Below are positions 22,629 to 31,910 of a DNA stretch of 64,000 nucleotides, piece after piece (position 1 is the first letter of the stretch; each line of letters opens with the position of its first letter). Both the position numbers and the translations under genes were made by a program. Origin of the DNA: Vibrio plantisponsor (GTDB lineage: Bacteria > Pseudomonadota > Gammaproteobacteria > Enterobacterales > Vibrionaceae). The notes beneath the pieces were generated by a model. That model worked only from the letters and a program-made list of their open reading frames with translations. It was not told the origin of the DNA and searched no databases. Location of the stretch: contig NZ_JABEQC010000001.1 of the NCBI RefSeq assembly GCF_013041605.1, forward strand, positions 62,001-126,000, in the 5' to 3' direction.

Positions 22629-23543
22629 TTAGGAAAATCTCTTGCGAAACTCTCGTGGAGTTAACCCCACAGTATTGATGAAAACCTTGCGGCAGGCGCT
22701 GATATCTTCGTAACCAACCTGATTGGCTATCCATTCAAACGAATGCTGTGTACTTTCTAGGTAGTCACATGCACGCTGAACTCTTAGACGCTGTAAATAC
22801 TGATTCGGGTTGTAACCCGTAGCCTTTAGAAATCGCCTTTGCATTGTGCGTTCAGTAAGGTTTAACTGCTTAGCTAGCTGATTAATGGACAACGATTGCG
22901 CAAAACTCTGATGCATTATTTGTTGAGCCGAGACGATCGCGGTATCACCATGAGCGAACGACGGCTTAAATTGCTGATAATAACTCTGCTCTCTTTGCGA
23001 GGTATCGATAACCAGAATTTTGCCAAGTTGACGCACAACCCTAGGGGACGTATATCTAGCGACCAACTCAAAGCCGAGATCCAGCCACGACATCATCCCG
23101 CCAGCCGTAACTATGTCTCCGTGATCAATCAATATCTTATTGCTGTTTAGAGGAATATCCGGAAACATTCGGCCAAATGTGTCTGCCAAAGCCCAATGGG
23201 TGGTCACTTCTCTTGTATTAATTAAGCGAGTTACGGCTAGAATAAATACCCCAGCACAAGCCGATGACAGAACGGCCCCTTTGGCATACTGATCCTTAAG
23301 CCACTCAATAAAATCTCGTTCAGGCGCTAGGTAATAATCGCCTATTGAGGCGGGCGGTAATAAAACAACTGTAAAGCTATCTTTTATCTGGTCAGTTTTC
23401 TGAACAATCATTGGCTCAAATATGACATCAATACCTTGCTCGCGACAAACTCGGTTCGCGAGTAAGAACATTTCTTCAAGACCATAAACCGCAGACTTCA
23501 ACGCTGAAGGATACTCACAAATTCCAACGGATATTTTGGTCAC
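22629..23543 (-). CDS. GlxA-type AraC family transcriptional regulator
   Basis: 304 residues. The N-terminal DJ-1/PfpI-like domain (about 1-180) contains the nucleophile-elbow sequence LSSACAGVFILA. The C-terminal AraC/XylS double helix-turn-helix (about 205-303) includes LAKQLNLTERTMQRRF and IANQVGYEDISACRKVF. Such regulators usually activate adjacent catabolic genes. It diverges from the isochorismatase-like hydrolase at 23663 (119-base gap), which is the likely target. AATGAC-like promoter elements were not resolved. Confidence 0.9.
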   Translation of the reverse strand: MTKISVGICEYPSALKSAVYGLEEMFLLANRVCREQGIDVIFEPMIVQKTDQIKDSFTVVLLPPASIGDYYLAPERDFIEWLKDQYAKGAVLSSACAGVFILAVTRLINTREVTTHWALADTFGRMFPDIPLNSNKILIDHGDIVTAGGMMSWLDLGFELVARYTSPRVVRQLGKILVIDTSQREQSYYQQFKPSFAHGDTAIVSAQQIMHQSFAQSLSINQLAKQLNLTERTMQRRFLKATGYNPNQYLQRLRVQRACDYLESTQHSFEWIANQVGYEDISACRKVFINTVGLTPREFRKRFS

Positions 23544-23662
23544 AACTGCCTCCCAACCTGTCGTTTTTAACCTTTTTTATGTCATTTTAGCCTCTAAAAA
23601 GAGTACAGCAAGTTGCTCATAATCTTTCTGAACCCAAAATCAAAACAACTGGAGATGAAAAA

Positions 23663-24181
23663 ATGCATAAAAAGGCACTGCTTGTGATCGATATACAGAA
23701 CGATTACTTCCCTGAAGGCAACTTCCCTTTATGGAGCACAGATAAAGTACTGATAAACATCAAAGAATTAATCGCTAAAGCCAAGCAAAAAGATGTTCCG
23801 GTATTTCTTATCCAACACGTGTCTTCAGCCCCTAAAGGAAAAGCACCTTTCTTTGCAAAAGGCAGTGACGGTGTGAATATCCACCCAGAAATAATCGCCA
23901 TATGCCCTAATGCCGAAGTTATTGAGAAGCAGCATGCAGACAGTTTTCACCAAACGCATTTAGAGAAATCGCTGGAAGAGTTAGCGATTGATGAACTGCT
24001 GATATGTGGGATGATGACGCAAAATTGCGTTACACATACAGCTATATCAAAGAAAGCGGAAAAATATAAAGTCTCAGTTATTGAAGATTGCTGCACGACT
24101 ACTGATAGCATGATTCATAACATTGCTTTAAATGCGCTATCAACTCGCGTACCTCTACTAAGTTTTTCCGAAGTGCTGTAG
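23663..24181 (+). CDS. Isochorismatase-like cysteine hydrolase
   Basis: 172 residues, soluble. The catalytic triad of the family is visible: Asp9 or so in VIDIQNDYF, a lysine near EKQHADSF, and the nucleophilic cysteine in MTQNCVTHTA. The preceding cis-peptide region LLICGMM is also normal. Members hydrolyse amides or isochorismate; here the substrate is unknown, with nicotinamidase-like or ureide-type amides both possible. GGAGATGAAAAA precedes the ATG. It is divergent from a GlxA-type regulator and ends in a strong hairpin. Confidence 0.88.
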   Translation: MHKKALLVIDIQNDYFPEGNFPLWSTDKVLINIKELIAKAKQKDVPVFLIQHVSSAPKGKAPFFAKGSDGVNIHPEIIAICPNAEVIEKQHADSFHQTHLEKSLEELAIDELLICGMMTQNCVTHTAISKKAEKYKVSVIEDCCTTTDSMIHNIALNALSTRVPLLSFSEVL

Positions 24182-24208
24182 AAACAAAGAACCATATAAA
24201 ACACTTCC

Positions 24209-24241
24209 AAAGCTCACCGGTATTGTTTACCCGTGAGCTTT
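24209..24241 (+). terminator. Rho-independent terminator after the cysteine hydrolase
   Basis: AAAGCTCAC/GTGAGCTTT stem extended by GGTA/TACC after one mismatch, followed by TCGATTTT. Confidence 0.8.
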
Positions 24242-24320
24242 CGATTTTAACTACATAGGGGGCACGAACAAGTTAAGACAATCACGCCATAGTAATGTCC
24301 CAAATAAGTTAGTTTTCATT

Positions 24321-24389
24321 TGGTTTGACAAGAAAAGATGGTCGCAAAGCGCACTTACTCAACGACTCTAACTCTACTTGGCACTGAAA
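24321..24389 (+). pseudogene. Second decayed DUF3820 fragment
   Basis: Ungapped by-eye alignment of 69 bases with the intact DUF3820 gene (from TGGTTTGACAA, corresponding to 17819) gives roughly 70 percent identity. The reading WFDKKRWSQSALTQRL, a stop, then LYLALK parallels the intact WFDKKGWPAGELGQLL..LCLALK. There is no start and an internal stop. The rest of this 409-base gap (24182-24590) shows nothing else apart from the terminator. Confidence 0.6.
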
Positions 24390-24590
24390 CACCAATTGCT
24401 CTGGTTTAAAACAAACACGGATGATCAATATAAGTAAAACGGCGCTTACACTCGGCCAAACAAAATGCAGAACAGGTATAAGCAATCTCGACTCTAAATG
24501 AAGTGATTGATGATTATTTGATGAATTATTACCGATTAATAGTGACAACCATTTTTATGGATAGATGCTTGTCCCAAGTGTCAGAAAGAG

Positions 24591-25472
24591 CTACAGCTCT
24601 AGCTTGGGCTGAATGAAATCGATAAAAGCGGAGATTCGTTTGGCAAGAGAAGAAGACTTGTAATACACCGCGTTCACTTGCTCTCTGCCAGAATGACTTA
24701 TTTTCTCACCTTCTAACAGAGACACTAATCTCCCTTCCGCAATGTCTTTTTTCACCATAAATCCTGACAGGCAAGCGATACCATTTCCCATCAAAGCGAG
24801 CTGTCTGACGGTTTCACCGTTACTTGAATTCAGTGTCGGGGTCAGTTTTACAAATCCTTTAAGAGGCCAATCATTAAGTGCTTTCGGGGTTGAAAACCCA
24901 ATTGTGTCATGATGGGTTAAATCACTACTTTTATTAGGGAAGCCACGCTTTGCTAAGTAATCAGGTGAAGCAACAATGTAGAGCAAGCTTCTACCAAGCG
25001 GCCTTGCATGTAACGTTGAGTCATTTAGTGCACCAATACGAATCGCGATATCTGTTTTCTTTTCTAGCAAATCGACAAAACCTTCATTTGAAGTCAGCTC
25101 CAACTCAATGTCAGGGTAAGCCTGATTAAACGGTTTCACCAATGGTACTAACTGATGAAACACAAACGGACTGGCGGCATCAACACGTAGTCTCCCTTTG
25201 GGTAATTCCCCGCGGGAAATAATTTCTTCTTCCGCTTGCTGTAATTGCATCAATCCTGCTCGCACTGAATCTACAAATTGACGTCCCTCATCCGTTAGTT
25301 CAATCCGTCTGGTAGTTCGATTTAATATCGTCACGCCAAGCTGGCTTTCTACTTTGCTCACAGCTCGCGACACCCGCGCAACCTGTACATCTAAACTTTC
25401 CGCTGCCGCAGTAAACCCACCGGTATCAACGACGGAAAGTAGAATTTCTAAATCATCAGATTTTGTGCGCAT
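24591..25472 (-). CDS. LysR family transcriptional regulator
   Basis: 293 residues. An N-terminal winged helix-turn-helix (about 6-64, FTAAAESLDVQVARVSRAVS) is followed by a periplasmic-binding-like effector domain (about 90-290, LRVDAASPFVFHQLVPLV). It belongs to the CrgA/AaeR-like branch by its spacing. It diverges from the MFS transporter at 25664 across 191 bases, the classical arrangement for a LysR gene controlling an efflux pump. AGGTAAGA precedes the ATG. Confidence 0.9.
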   Translation of the reverse strand: MRTKSDDLEILLSVVDTGGFTAAAESLDVQVARVSRAVSKVESQLGVTILNRTTRRIELTDEGRQFVDSVRAGLMQLQQAEEEIISRGELPKGRLRVDAASPFVFHQLVPLVKPFNQAYPDIELELTSNEGFVDLLEKKTDIAIRIGALNDSTLHARPLGRSLLYIVASPDYLAKRGFPNKSSDLTHHDTIGFSTPKALNDWPLKGFVKLTPTLNSSNGETVRQLALMGNGIACLSGFMVKKDIAEGRLVSLLEGEKISHSGREQVNAVYYKSSSLAKRISAFIDFIQPKLEL

Positions 25473-25663
25473 TCTTACCTACGATTTATATATCAGTGCA
25501 TATTTAATTGTTGCATTTATAACAAATATCATTTGTTAAATACTCTATTTTTTGCAATATCATTTCCGCGCAGAATCTCTCCTTATCAAGTCAATGCACC
25601 GCAACACGTTGATGAACGTATGCGTTGTATATATTCAAGCCTAAATAAAGAGAGTAAAAAAAT

Positions 25664-26851
25664 ATGCCATTAGCACTTCTCGCATTGACGCTCAGCGCCT
25701 TTGCTATTGGAACGACGGAGTTTGTGATCGTGGGATTGATCCCTACTATGGCTTCTGACCTAAATGTCTCACTACCATCGGCAGGATTGCTGGTAAGCCT
25801 TTATGCCCTTGGTGTCGCAATTGGCGCACCAGTGTTAACCGCACTTACAGGCAAATGGAACCGTAAACATGTACTACTTACTGTTATGTCACTGTTTGTG
25901 GTTGGAAACTTGTTGGCGTGGCAAGCACCTGGGTATAACACCCTTATCGTTGCTCGCATTCTGACCGGTCTAGCCCACGGAGTATTCTTTTCCATTGGCT
26001 CGACGATCGCCACCGGTCTCGTATCCAAAGAAAAAGCGGCAAGTGCTATTGCGATAATGTTTACGGGATTAACTGTAGCGCTAGTAACAGGCGTTCCACT
26101 GGGGACATACATCGGTCAAACGTTTGGTTGGCAATCGACATTCCTAATCGTTGCGTTGTTAGGACTTATTGCGCTGATTGGTAGTGCTTTCTTAGTACCG
26201 AACAACCTAAAACAACCAGCCGCAGCTAAACTGTCATCACAGCTGAAAGTATTGACTCAACCAAGGCTACTTCTGGTTTATGCGATTACAGCACTGGGTT
26301 ACGGAGGTACATTTACTGCCTTCACTTTCCTTGCTCCGATTTTGCAACAAGAATCAGGCTTTAGCGCCAATGCAATCAGCTTAATTATGTTGGTATACGG
26401 TGTATCGGTGGCAATTGGAAATATTTGGGGCGGAAAAATGGCCGATAAGAAAGGACCGATTAAAGCTCTCACTATCATCTTTGCAGGACTCGCAACTATC
26501 CTTTTGGTATTTAACTTTACCGCTGTAAACCCTATCACTGCGGTAGCAACGATTCTAGTTTGGGGTGCCTTTGCGTTCGGCAATGTTCCTGGCCTGCAAG
26601 TCTACGTTGTGAAACTGGCTGAAAAATTCACCCCTGATGCTGTAGATGTTGCATCTGGCCTAAACATAGCAGCATTTAACGTTGGTATTGCTTTTGGTTC
26701 CTGGGGAGGTGGAGTGATTGTGTCGGAAATGGGGTTGATGCATACACCATGGATTGGTGCGATGATAGTACTCGCGGCACTTGCTCTGACTCGAATAAGT
26801 GGTCGCCTTGATAATCAGACATCAAATCAGATGACACAGCTAGCAAATTAG
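25664..26851 (+). CDS. MFS transporter, DHA1 (AraJ/YdhP-like) family
   Basis: 395-residue inner-membrane carrier with twelve predicted helices. The N-terminal signature GTTEFVIVGLIPTMASDLNV and the loop between helices 2 and 3 (GKWNRKHVLL) are typical of the DHA1 drug:H+ antiporter subgroup that includes AraJ and PbuE. The probable role is export of a drug, sugar or purine; substrate unknown. It is divergent from a LysR gene that probably controls it. Its last 50 bases and the following 55 bases recur in damaged form at 34201. Confidence 0.92.
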   Translation: MPLALLALTLSAFAIGTTEFVIVGLIPTMASDLNVSLPSAGLLVSLYALGVAIGAPVLTALTGKWNRKHVLLTVMSLFVVGNLLAWQAPGYNTLIVARILTGLAHGVFFSIGSTIATGLVSKEKAASAIAIMFTGLTVALVTGVPLGTYIGQTFGWQSTFLIVALLGLIALIGSAFLVPNNLKQPAAAKLSSQLKVLTQPRLLLVYAITALGYGGTFTAFTFLAPILQQESGFSANAISLIMLVYGVSVAIGNIWGGKMADKKGPIKALTIIFAGLATILLVFNFTAVNPITAVATILVWGAFAFGNVPGLQVYVVKLAEKFTPDAVDVASGLNIAAFNVGIAFGSWGGGVIVSEMGLMHTPWIGAMIVLAALALTRISGRLDNQTSNQMTQLAN

Positions 26852-26911
26852 AAAAAGCTAAGGACAAAGACTGATACTGAGTAAATAAGTCAATTCTATA
26901 AGAGGCACTTC
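26803..26911 (+). repeat. MFS 3'-end repeat, copy A (intact)
   Basis: The last codons of the MFS gene and about 55 downstream bases. The first 24 bases (26803-26826) are identical to 34201-34224 and similarity continues through the shared GATACTGAGTA and AAATAAGT-like motifs. Confidence 0.8.
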
Positions 26912-26927
26912 TGAGTCTCGAAGTGCC
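26904..26927 (+). terminator. Hairpin after the MFS gene
   Basis: Perfect stem GGCACTTC/GAAGTGCC with an 8-base loop, 53 bases after the stop. It lacks a T-run, so terminator function is likely but not certain. Confidence 0.5.
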
Positions 26928-27045
26928 ATCTGTGAAAGTTTTGGACATTTTCGAGTTACGCTCTCCCCCTAAGTAAGGCAATAATGGATTACTTTTTGTA
27001 TCGCAAAAAGTCTTCACTAAACCTCCAATGTTCAATAGACATAAT

Positions 27046-27074
27046 AATAAAGCGCCCAAACTGAGCGCTTTATT
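27046..27074 (-). terminator. Rho-independent terminator of the DUF1254 gene
   Basis: Perfect 10-bp stem AATAAAGCGC/GCGCTTTATT, 9-base loop, immediately after the minus-strand gene that ends at 27092. Confidence 0.75.
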
Positions 27075-27091
27075 CAATACATGGTTGCGAA

Positions 27092-28411
27092 TTACTTACT
27101 AACTTTTAGCGTAGGGAATGGATATCCACCTTCCTGTATTTCTTTGCTCGGTCCATACATCCGCAAGATTATGTAAGCATCTTTCTCTGGAATAGGTAGC
27201 CAATTGGTGTCGCTTTCTTTTCCTGTCGAGCTTAGCTCTATTGTATACATACCATCTGCATCGGGTTTTAGGGTACGATCACCACGGCTATGACGGTTTA
27301 TCTCGTTGTGAGCCATCAGACGATTATCAGATCCATATACAGTGAACGACCAGAACTGACTAACATCAGGAGCCTTGAAATGCATTGTGTATTTCTTACC
27401 ATTCGAACCATTGATGTTATTACCGTCTTCTCCCTTTTCTGCTTTCAAGTAAACAGATTCATCAGGTGGCAAGCCCCACTGCCCCAAATATGTACCTTCT
27501 GCAAACAGATCACGTTCACCGTCACCCAACTGCTCTCTAGTGCCAAGTAATTTTCCGGCATTAGTCATTTTGGGCGCGAGTTCTTGAAGGTGTTTCATAC
27601 CTAACTCTTTACCGACTTTAGCAGCAGCTAATTGCTCTTTGGTAAAGTCTGTCTTACAAGGTTCGAGGCCAATGGATTTGTATTGATCTAACCATTTCTT
27701 ATCAGAAGTACCCATATCACCATCACACAGAACGTAGTTCACTCTTTCTAACCAGTTCGTGTCGTCATATTTCGGATAAGTTCTGACTTTTTCTTTAGGT
27801 CCCGGAACACCAAGATACGCAGACAACGTTCTAATGTTCCAATCATCCATATAATTTAGGGCAACTTTTTCATCCTCTTTGCCCACAGCCATGATTCGAC
27901 CCATCAACTTAATGATATTCGAATCAACATAAATAACTTCATCGACACTTGCAGGAATATCCCCTGTCCATGAACGAGCAGCAAACATAAATTTACCGCC
28001 TTTATTCCCTCGCAAACGTGAACCAATCATTGACGTTGTGTAATGTCCCATGTCCATTGTATGTAGGATCCAATAGCGGCCTTCATCCATATCTGGAACG
28101 CTTACCACAACTGGCTCGGCGGCTACATCTAACCACCCCATTAGATGCAATGTGTCATTATTTATGGTCACATGGGCAGTATATGAGTCGTCGGCAATAT
28201 GACGAATATTTTGAAAACGATTGAGTGGTGTATCAGTTTCAACGGCAGTTTCGTAGAAAAATTTGTAAGCTTCGTCAATAGAATAAGCATAAATGAAAGC
28301 GTCTTGCGCTAGCTTATCTGGGATAGGCTTAGCAAAAGCAAACTGAGTAGCGAAGGGGCTTAACATCGCTGAAGTGGCTAGCAATGAGACCAGTATTTTT
28401 TTTCCAACCAT
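27092..28411 (-). CDS. Secreted DUF1254/DUF1214 domain protein
   Basis: 439 residues from ATG 28411, chosen because GGAGAAGAAA directly precedes it. A signal peptide (MVGKKILVSLLATSAMLSPF, cleavage near AFAKP) sends it to the periplasm. DUF1254 lies at about 35-160 (AFIYAYSIDEAYKFF, VTINNDTLHLMGWLDV) and DUF1214 near 330-435 (YTMHFKAPDVSQFWSFTVYG). The family is widespread in marine bacteria; no enzymatic activity is established. It diverges from a LysR regulator 168 bases away. Confidence 0.88.
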   Translation of the reverse strand: MVGKKILVSLLATSAMLSPFATQFAFAKPIPDKLAQDAFIYAYSIDEAYKFFYETAVETDTPLNRFQNIRHIADDSYTAHVTINNDTLHLMGWLDVAAEPVVVSVPDMDEGRYWILHTMDMGHYTTSMIGSRLRGNKGGKFMFAARSWTGDIPASVDEVIYVDSNIIKLMGRIMAVGKEDEKVALNYMDDWNIRTLSAYLGVPGPKEKVRTYPKYDDTNWLERVNYVLCDGDMGTSDKKWLDQYKSIGLEPCKTDFTKEQLAAAKVGKELGMKHLQELAPKMTNAGKLLGTREQLGDGERDLFAEGTYLGQWGLPPDESVYLKAEKGEDGNNINGSNGKKYTMHFKAPDVSQFWSFTVYGSDNRLMAHNEINRHSRGDRTLKPDADGMYTIELSSTGKESDTNWLPIPEKDAYIILRMYGPSKEIQEGGYPFPTLKVSK

Positions 28412-28579
28412 TTTCTTCTCCGAGAATATGAACAATTTACCTAATCAACCTATTGAATATAGTTAAAAATTAGAGCCTATAAACTAATTGTTGCTATATT
28501 ATTAGGAATTTTTGGAATGTGAGAAAATTTAATCTTGAATAATTTTCAATTTGTTTGACCATTAGGATAGGAGCCATAC

Positions 28580-29455
28580 ATGCGTTTTGACCTCGACTTC
28601 AATCTATTAAAAACGCTGCTAGTGCTTGCGGAAAAGCAAAACCTAAAAAAAGCGGGGCTTACCTTAGGTTTAACAGAAAGTGCAGTTAGTAAGCAGTTGA
28701 CCCGCCTTCGAGAGCAACTTAATGACGAACTGTTTATTAGGATGTCTGGTAAGCTTGAACCGACCAGTTATGCTCATTCGATTATTCCAAAAATAAAAGT
28801 GGCTCTTAGTGATTTAGAAGAAGCCGTCACTCCCACACACTTTGATCCTTCAACATATGCGGATGCTATTAACATTGCGTTGCCCGATTTAGTTATGGAG
28901 AAGTTTGGCATCACCTTGTACGAAATGCTGCTACAGAAATTTCCAATAGCATCAGTGGCTCTTCATTCATGGGGAGATGAGACTGAAAATAAGATTGTGC
29001 GAGGGGAAATTAATTTTGGTGTACACCTACTTCATCAAGATCGCTCATCAGGTGTCTATCAGCAGAAAATATGTGATGACAAATTCGTTATCGCATCTGC
29101 CATTAAACATGGTAAGTATGATTGGGATGAAGTAAAAAAGTGGCCTTTTATCAAACAAAGAACTGTTGGATGGAACGAGCAAAAATTTCAATTTATAGAA
29201 CACTTACAGTCCCAAGGAATCGAACTCAACTATTCACATCAGGCCGATACGGCTTCCTTTGCACTAAAGCTGATGGCGAATCGAAAAGTTGCGAATGTCT
29301 TACCTAGCAAGGTATTAGGTAACGAATTTGTTCAAATTTCAGGCACAGAGTTTATCGATTACAACATAATCTGGGCTGCTAATGTGCGTGTTACTGATCG
29401 TAAGTCTCCCCTATACCAACACCTGTACTCATTAATGTCGCAGATATTCATTTAA
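28580..29455 (+). CDS. LysR family transcriptional regulator
   Basis: 291 residues. The helix-turn-helix occupies about 8-65 (LVLAEKQNLKKAGLTLGLTE, SAVSKQLTRL), followed by a substrate-binding-like domain (NIALPDLVMEKF onward). It is the more divergent, AT-richer type of LysR protein. It points away from the DUF1254 gene and probably controls it. ATTAGGATAGGAG precedes the ATG. The downstream 244 bases show nothing. Confidence 0.87.
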   Translation: MRFDLDFNLLKTLLVLAEKQNLKKAGLTLGLTESAVSKQLTRLREQLNDELFIRMSGKLEPTSYAHSIIPKIKVALSDLEEAVTPTHFDPSTYADAINIALPDLVMEKFGITLYEMLLQKFPIASVALHSWGDETENKIVRGEINFGVHLLHQDRSSGVYQQKICDDKFVIASAIKHGKYDWDEVKKWPFIKQRTVGWNEQKFQFIEHLQSQGIELNYSHQADTASFALKLMANRKVANVLPSKVLGNEFVQISGTEFIDYNIIWAANVRVTDRKSPLYQHLYSLMSQIFI

Positions 29456-29699
29456 CGCCGAATAGCAAAATGCAATTATTCATATAAGAAAAAGTAGGGG
29501 AAAATGTAGCCGAGACACATCAACGTAACATATAGCTTAAAATTGGAATAGGGCAAACGTGTTTCAACGATATTAGCTAAGTGAGAAAACACATATTAGC
29601 TACGGTATGAAGAATCTCATTGCAATATCAAAAAATGTTGCAACTCAAGTAAGTACAACACTCAAATTTAATGCCCTAGAGTTCAGCTTAGCTATTCAG

Positions 29700-30317
29700 T
29701 TAAGCTAGGCTCTTTACAACAGCTACTGCTGCTAACAGCAAGAAAAACGCACCACAACACTGATTGAAGGTTCGCCCATTGGCTAAGAGCAGTGTTTTAA
29801 CCTTATCCGCCAATCTTGCCACGATATACTCTACGACAAATTCAATACAAAGAAAGCTGAATGTTATTACCAGAAATTGGGGGATAAACGCCTCATCAGG
29901 GTTAATAAACTGAGCTAGAAAAGCTGTAAAGAATAGCAAGACTTTCGGATTAGACAATGCAGCGAAATAGCCTTGCTTAAATAGCTCTTTAGGCAGAACA
30001 GACACTACAGTTGTTGTTTGCTCAATGCTAATGGCAGATGCGAAAAACAATTTGAAACCTAACCATGCAAGATATAAAGCTCCCAGCCATTGAAGACCAA
30101 TCATCAGTTCAGGTTTTGCTTCTAGTAATGTACCTAAACCTAGCATAGCTACCGTAATCAAGATGAAAAAGCCACTCACGCCACCACATATTGTCCAAAT
30201 TGTCTTCTTATAGCCATATCGTGCACCGTGGCTGAGTGCTAAAAGCGAGTTAGGACCTGGGACACAAGCAAGACCCAGCGCAGACAAAGCAAAGACACAC
30301 CAAATTTCAAACGTCAT
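29700..30317 (-). CDS. LysE/RhtB family amino-acid exporter
   Basis: 205-residue membrane protein with about six helices. The LysE-type signature is GLACVPGPNSLLALSHGARYG, and a second block is FAALSNPKVLLFFTAFLAQF. Members export amino acids or homoserine lactones; substrate unknown. Start at ATG 30317, since the frame upstream offers only a TTG. It diverges from the GlxA-type AraC gene at 30431, a pairing often seen for amino-acid exporters. Confidence 0.9.
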   Translation of the reverse strand: MTFEIWCVFALSALGLACVPGPNSLLALSHGARYGYKKTIWTICGGVSGFFILITVAMLGLGTLLEAKPELMIGLQWLGALYLAWLGFKLFFASAISIEQTTTVVSVLPKELFKQGYFAALSNPKVLLFFTAFLAQFINPDEAFIPQFLVITFSFLCIEFVVEYIVARLADKVKTLLLANGRTFNQCCGAFFLLLAAVAVVKSLA

Positions 30318-30430
30318 AACCAACCAGCAAATTGAGAACTTAAGGGAGATTAGTATCTCTCAGTTCTCAATTTATCTATGGTATATTCTGGACGTAAAAC
30401 ATGAATATTTAGACTTAAGGTTCAATACAA

Positions 30431-31408
30431 ATGAATGAAAATAATGGTGTCCGATTTTTATTGATACCTTTAAATAACTTTAACATGCTTCCGTTTGGTG
30501 GCTTCTTAGATAAACTCCGATTCTCCGCAGATGAAGCGGATCACAGTCAACAACGATATTGCTCATGGAAAGTTGTGTCTCACAGCAAAGGGTTAGTCAT
30601 TTCTAGTAGCGGAATCCCTATCAGAGTTGACCTCGATTTTAGTGACGTTAAGCCTGCGAATTTTGACTATGTGGTTTTCTTTGGCAGCCGCACTGCAACT
30701 GAATCTCAGCAGCAAGCCGCTTATTATCGCTCTTTTGTTCGAAATGTTGTCGCCAATGGAATACCAATTGTCAGCATTGATAACGCTTGCTTTACTCTAG
30801 CTGAGTTAGGGCTACTTAACCGTCATCAAATTGTGGTTCATTGGCGGCACCATAGCGAGTTCAAAGCAACCTACCCTAAAGTAATTGTAAGAGATGAGCA
30901 GCTTTATCACTTTGATAAAGAGCTAATCAGTTGCACTGGCGGAAGTGCCACTATCGACCTTGCGGTGGCAATTTTGCAAAAGCATGTCGGTCAAACAAAG
31001 GCAGAAAAAGGGTTAGCGGATATGCTGGTTGATGAAAATCGTAGTATGCAACACCGTCTAAAGTCGTCAGAGCAAGGAATACACAGAAATCGTCATATGG
31101 ACAGAGCGATTTCTTTGATGCAAGAAAACTTGGAACAGACAATGACCGTAGAACAGGTTGCTGCGCTCATCGGGATTAGTCGACGACAATTAGACCGCTT
31201 ATTTCAGCAAAAGCTCAGCATTTCAGCGAGTCATTATTGGCAAGAATTACGTTTACAACATGTGTACTGGCGATTGAAACATTCTAGTCATGACCTTGCC
31301 CAACTTGCAGATGAAGTGGGTGTTCGGGATATCAGCTATCTATGCAAGATTTTCAAGAAAAGATTTGGCGTAACACCAGGTCGATGCCGTCGCGACTCGA
31401 TAGCGTGA
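30431..31408 (+). CDS. GlxA-type AraC family transcriptional regulator
   Basis: 325 residues. The DJ-1/PfpI-like N-terminal domain (about 5-185) has SIDNACFTLAELGLL in place of the usual cysteine elbow and retains HWRHHSEFKATYP. The AraC domain follows at about 222-322 (VAALIGISRRQLDRLFQQ, LADEVGVRDISYLCKIFKK). It resembles ArgR/GlxA-type regulators of arginine or choline-related metabolism. Divergent from the LysE exporter 113 bases away, its likely target. Confidence 0.9.
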   Translation: MNENNGVRFLLIPLNNFNMLPFGGFLDKLRFSADEADHSQQRYCSWKVVSHSKGLVISSSGIPIRVDLDFSDVKPANFDYVVFFGSRTATESQQQAAYYRSFVRNVVANGIPIVSIDNACFTLAELGLLNRHQIVVHWRHHSEFKATYPKVIVRDEQLYHFDKELISCTGGSATIDLAVAILQKHVGQTKAEKGLADMLVDENRSMQHRLKSSEQGIHRNRHMDRAISLMQENLEQTMTVEQVAALIGISRRQLDRLFQQKLSISASHYWQELRLQHVYWRLKHSSHDLAQLADEVGVRDISYLCKIFKKRFGVTPGRCRRDSIA

Positions 31409-31663
31409 TGGCTATGTGTGTCTAGCGAGCGACCTTTCAACATTCAATGGTCTTCAATATCTGACTCATTATATAAATTGGGGCATGTACGATTTTAAGA
31501 AGGTGTGATGGGCATTAACTATAAATGGTTTTGCGGCAAATTCGTGTTGCCAATGGCGTCAGTCGTGACTCTACACGCATGACCAAAAGCATGGGGAAAC
31601 TCTATATACGTGGCCAGTTTTAGTTAATCACTACAAGATGTCTGGAACATCTTGACCAGAATA

Positions 31664-31801
31664 GTGGCCCCTAACTGGCTTAAGGTTTTAGTTTGGGTTT
31701 ATTTTGGTAGGGTCATAGGGGCTGTGTGTGTCTTGATTCTAAAATCCGACCAGATTTCAGCGTGGTTTGATAGGTATCTACTGAAGAAAGACAAAGAGTA
31801 G
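31664..31801 (+). CDS. Possible small membrane protein (45 aa), low confidence
   Basis: A reading frame with protein-like composition in a 502-base gap (31409-31910). From GTG 31664 it encodes one hydrophobic segment (WLKVLVWVYFGRVIGAVCVL) followed by a charged tail ending FDRYLLKKDKE. TTG 31652 is an alternative. No good ribosome site and no ATG, so it may equally be the 3' end of a lost gene. A perfect inverted repeat CAAGATGT/ACATCTTG (31634-31654) precedes it. The rest of the gap shows nothing. Confidence 0.3.
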   Translation: MAPNWLKVLVWVYFGRVIGAVCVLILKSDQISAWFDRYLLKKDKE

Positions 31802-31840
31802 ACGTGATTGTGAAGCTCTAATATCGGTCTTTAGCATGAT

Positions 31841-31878
31841 AAAAGCGAGTAGCCAAATAAATTGGTTCTCGCTTTTTT
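31841..31878. terminator. Bidirectional rho-independent terminator
   Basis: AAAAGCGAG/CTCGCTTTT stem extended by AGCCAA/TTGGTT, ending in TTTTTT. It lies just past the yehS stop on minus. Confidence 0.8.
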
Positions 31879-31910
31879 AATCAACTACCACGTTCGATTC
31901 GAGATAAAAA

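Noticed and set aside
24309..24548. 79-codon minus-strand frame
   Set aside because: No family or ribosome site; it is antisense to the decayed DUF3820 fragment.
26676..27077. 133-codon minus-strand frame
   Set aside because: Runs through the MFS gene end and its hairpins; no recognisable protein.
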